Assembly: GCA_023935145.1 (NCBI GenBank)
Contig: CM043698.1
Location: 21,393,001-21,457,000 of the forward strand
DNA: 64,000 nucleotides
Reading direction: 5' to 3'
Source: Bretschneidera sinensis
Lineage: Eukaryota; Streptophyta; Magnoliopsida; Brassicales; Akaniaceae
Shown here: in pieces, positions 61,145 through 64,000 of the stretch
Layout: every line of letters starts with the position of its first letter
How positions within the stretch are numbered: position 1 is the stretch's first letter
Made by a program: the position numbers and the translations under genes
The notes under the pieces: generated by a model
The model's input: only the letters and a program-made list of their open reading frames with translations
What the model was told of the DNA's origin: nothing
The model's database searches: none

Positions 61145-62158
61145 CAAGAAGACAGCTGGTCTGGCTGAGAAGACCAGAAAGGTAGCAGGTTTGGCTGAAA
61201 CATGTCGACATGTGGAAAGATGTTCCCAGATGATAATATGAAACGATCTGATGAGAAAGAAAGAAAGAAAATTTAAATTCATGCATTATATTTGTTTTAA
61301 ATATTTATTATTAATGGCTAAGATGCTAAAGATTTAGTTTTGATAATTAAATGATTGATAGATAGATGAGTCTCATAATATAATACTCGTATTTGTAAAG
61401 TAAGGATAAAGAAGTACTTTAATAAACATGACATAGAGTTAAAATAATATATATATATATATATATATTTAAATGTGAAAAGTTAAATTTTTATAAAGCA
61501 ATTCAAAGAAAAAAAAATCTCGTAACAGGTGGCAACACTTGTTGCCAAGGGGTTTAAGCCTTGTTTCGTGTAAGGCAACAAGGCCTTTTCGTGGAACAAT
61601 TTGGGGAGGGGGGCTGCTGAGTATGGATTAGATTTTTGGCTTATAAAATACGAATAGTTTAGTTTTTTTTTTATTTACTTACCAAATCCTGTTTGGTTTT
61701 CCTTCAACTACGATTTAAATTATTTTATTTCTTTAAACACTTATGGACTGAAAGAAAGGTTGAAAGAGCAAAATTTTGAAGAGGTTTACGGGACAATTTT
61801 ATAAAGAGTCACGGGAAGCTCTAAGAAAAACAGAAGGTAATAACATGAAGTTTATTTTTGAAATTTAGCATACATGAAATTTCTCAGAATTCAAAGTGGG
61901 AATTTTCAAAGGGTGTGAATTATGAAGAATTGAAGAATAAATTAGAAATTTAATATAAATATTATGTCAGGTGTTGACGATCAGCAACCAGAGAAAATTG
62001 CTAAGAGGAGCAGGAAAGGCAAGAAGGTGATCCACAAGTAGCTCTAAGTGCTACGTGGTGAGTTAGATTTACTTTAAGTAATCTAGATAAAAATGAAATA
62101 TCTAGTGATAATTTTAAAATAAATTATTAGCTTATGCTTTGGAGGTAGATGAACCTGA
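61145..62158. repeat. Older repeat module, continuation and second copy
   Basis: 61145-61385 continues the module interrupted by the Athila-like element and is repeated at 63698-63875 (both share GTTCCCAGATGATAATATGAAA(C/T)GATCTGATGAG). From 61385 a second copy of the module begins, matching 54945 onward. An (AT)n run lies at 61448-61470. Confidence 0.6.
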
Positions 62159-62495
62159 CCTCCCACTTGGCATAATATGGTCCGCTTTGACACCTCGTGC
62201 CTCACGGCTTTAAAGCGCATTATGCAAGTTGAGGTGGCTATCACTTATAAATAGCCCAACAACATCCTCTCTAGCCGATGTGGGATACCAAGACTTGACC
62301 CCCATCTCATGGCATCACAATCTCCCCCCTCGGGGCACAGTGTCCTCGCTGTGTGGTCCCACACTAGGCAACCTGCCGGGCAAACCCTCTGGCCGAGCTT
62401 TCAAGAGTCGGCTCTGATACCACTATAACCACTCGACCTCCCACTTTGCATAATATTGTTTGCTTTGGCACCCCGTGCCTCACAGCTTTAATAGG
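62159..62495 (-). mobile_element. TRIM-like miniature LTR element, partial
   Basis: Direct repeats CCTCCCACTTGGCATAATATGG...CACGGCTTTAA (62159-62214) and CCTCCCACTTTGCATAATATTG...CACAGCTTTAA (62430-62485) flank ~215 bp that ends in GGCTCTGATACCA, the complement of a tRNA-iMet primer-binding site. The element is therefore on the minus strand. The internal part (GATGTGGGAT, CCCCTCGGGGC..GTGTCCTCGCTG) resembles a repeat scattered in many plant genomes. It has no coding capacity. Confidence 0.55.
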
Positions 62496-63562
62496 TATGA
62501 TAGGAATATTGGACATGTAGAAAATTATTATGTGAGAAGTAATATTATTAGAATAATGAGTCGATTTAATAATGAATGAAATTCTTGATGAGTTATGGTT
62601 GATGAATTGATGTGATACATGAGGAGAAGAAATTAGTGAACATGATCAAATAGAAATTTGAGGTAAAACAGGATAGCCAAATTAAATATTTGAATCCATA
62701 TTTGTTTTTATATTATTGTTCATATGGATATTTCATATCATTGTTCATATGCATATGCATGAAATAAAAGAACCGGGAGGGGGCTGGTCTAATTGAAAAA
62801 CCGTGACAGCTGCTATATGCTAGAAATAAATGAAAACCGTGATAGCCAGTATTAATAAATGAAAACTGTGACAGCCAGTATATGCTGGAAATGAAAAAAC
62901 TGAGAGGGGGCTGGTCTAAGATAAAAACATGTCGACATATCGGAAGACGTTCCCTAATAATAATTTATGCATCGCATATGTTTTAAATATTGATTGTATT
63001 ATTGAAGTGTTGTTGTTATTATAAATTTATTTATAGATGAATGAATCTCACAGAGAGACAGTTATGGTGAGAAAGAAACATAGAAGTATGATATGATAAG
63101 AACTATCTAAATGTTAGACTATGTGCTATTATCAAGTTATATGAGATATAAATGATTAAATATTAAATAACTATTTATACAAATTGAATAATTCTAGTAA
63201 ATTTAATTCATTGAGTTTGTGAAGCTCATCTCTCATTGTACAATAATTTCAGGTAGTAGACAGGACAAATAGTCTGGTGGGTTGAGAGTCAGACGAAATC
63301 ATTTTCTGTAAGCCACGTACATGTCTATATCCTCAGACTAATGAGAAAACAAAATTTTTTTTTGTAAATATTCATGCATTTTACGTTGTATATAATGTTT
63401 AAGTCAAAATCAGAATGATGTATCTCCTCTGTTGAGGGTTGAGGATTGAAGTAAAAAATTCTGTTAGTATTATTTTTATTGTTGCATATATGTGTCATGC
63501 TGGGATTTTCAAAACGTGATGACACCGTCTCGGAGGTGGCTAACCCGGGATGGGTCGTTACA
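62496..63562 (+). mobile_element. Probable gypsy-type LTR end
   Basis: Continues the second module copy (GTCGACAT... at 62928, and AGGTAGTAGACAGGACAAAT at 63252) and ends in GGATGGGTCGTTACA at 63562, a terminus usual for Del/Tekay-like gypsy LTRs (complement TGTAACGACCC). Short GGGGGCTGGTCTAA repeats lie at 62770-62915. The matching 5' terminus was not found. Confidence 0.45.
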
Positions 63563-63570
63563 CATAATAG

Positions 63571-64000
63571 GACAAATTTGATGATAAATAAACAGAAAGG
63601 ATGATATAATAAAGAACTATATTATTGATTGTTTGTATGATGTGGATCTTATGATGATATTAAATTGGACAATTTTGTTTGTATTATGTGAATCTTATGT
63701 CGACATGTGGGAAGACGTTCCCAGATGATAATATGAAATGATCTGATGAGAAAGAAAGAAAGAAAATTTAAATTCATGCATTATATTTGTTTTAAATATT
63801 TATTATTAGTGGTTGAGATGCTAAAGAATGAGTTTTGATTATTAAATGATTGATAGATAGATGAGTCTCATAATGTGACAATTTTGATGATAAATAAATA
63901 GAAAAGATGATATAATAAAGAACTATATTATTGATTGTTTGTATGATGTGAATCTTATGATAATATTAAATTGGACAATTTTGTTTGTATGATGTGAATC
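63571..64000. repeat. 306 bp tandem repeat running out of the window
   Basis: GACAAATTTGATGATAAATAAA at 63571 recurs as GACAATTTTGATGATAAATAAA at 63877, with matching sequence from there to the window end. The unit includes the GTCGACATGTGG...GATAATATGAAA block also seen at 61200. Confidence 0.75.

Overview
The window is nuclear DNA from a eudicot plant, probably a woody species, though the sequence does not fix the taxon. The evidence is GT-AG introns, plant-only gene families, an AT-rich background, and several plant transposon superfamilies (hAT, CACTA, Ty1/copia, Ty3/gypsy Athila-like, L1 LINE, TRIM-like). It has a genic half (about 2.5-33 kb) and a transposon-dominated half (about 36.8-64 kb).

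Genic half. Five protein-coding genes can be assembled exon by exon. They are a guanylyl cyclase 1/GUCD1-type protein (minus strand, 9 coding exons, 267 aa), a PRONE-domain ROP guanine nucleotide exchange factor (plus, 7 exons, 598 aa), an intronless four-helix membrane protein of the MEE60 family (plus, 176 aa), a secreted eight-cysteine lipid-transfer-like protein (plus, 118 aa), and a small serine-rich plant protein ending NWWKGSLYY (minus, 145 aa). From memory, the first four match consecutive Arabidopsis loci At5g05930 (GC1), At5g05940 (ROPGEF5), At5g05950 (MEE60) and At5g05960 (LTP-like). This looks like conserved microsynteny, and it supports the ROPGEF5 assignment. A decayed tRNA-Asp lies between ROPGEF5 and MEE60. 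A three-copy ~350 bp tandem repeat lies between MEE60 and the LTP gene.

Intergenic and intron repeats. The large GC1 introns hold a hAT-like remnant, retrotransposon LTR-like sequence and local duplications. The stretch 12-23 kb has no convincing gene. It holds a non-autonomous hAT element with a perfect 8 bp target duplication, other hAT-like ends, a MITE and minisatellites.

Transposon half. A 9.2 kb CACTA element (36834-46061, AAT target duplication) shows no recognisable transposase but carries host-gene exon fragments (a TPC1-type channel and a fibrillin/FBN6-type plastid protein). It also carries telomere-like repeats. It is followed by a dead copia element (46858-52878, CCATA target duplication) that was itself invaded by a MITE-like insert and a 1.2 kb solo LTR. 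Next come a truncated L1 LINE on the minus strand and a young internally deleted Athila-like element (56228-61139, AAGAC target duplication) inserted into an older repeat module. Repeated pieces of that module and a TRIM-like element fill the window to its end.

I see no new multi-gene system. The most interesting items are the gene-capturing CACTA element, an in-frame 81 bp intron that would add a membrane helix to the serine-rich protein, the cysteine-protease-like triad in the 'guanylyl cyclase', and the tandem repeat whose length differences are all multiples of three.
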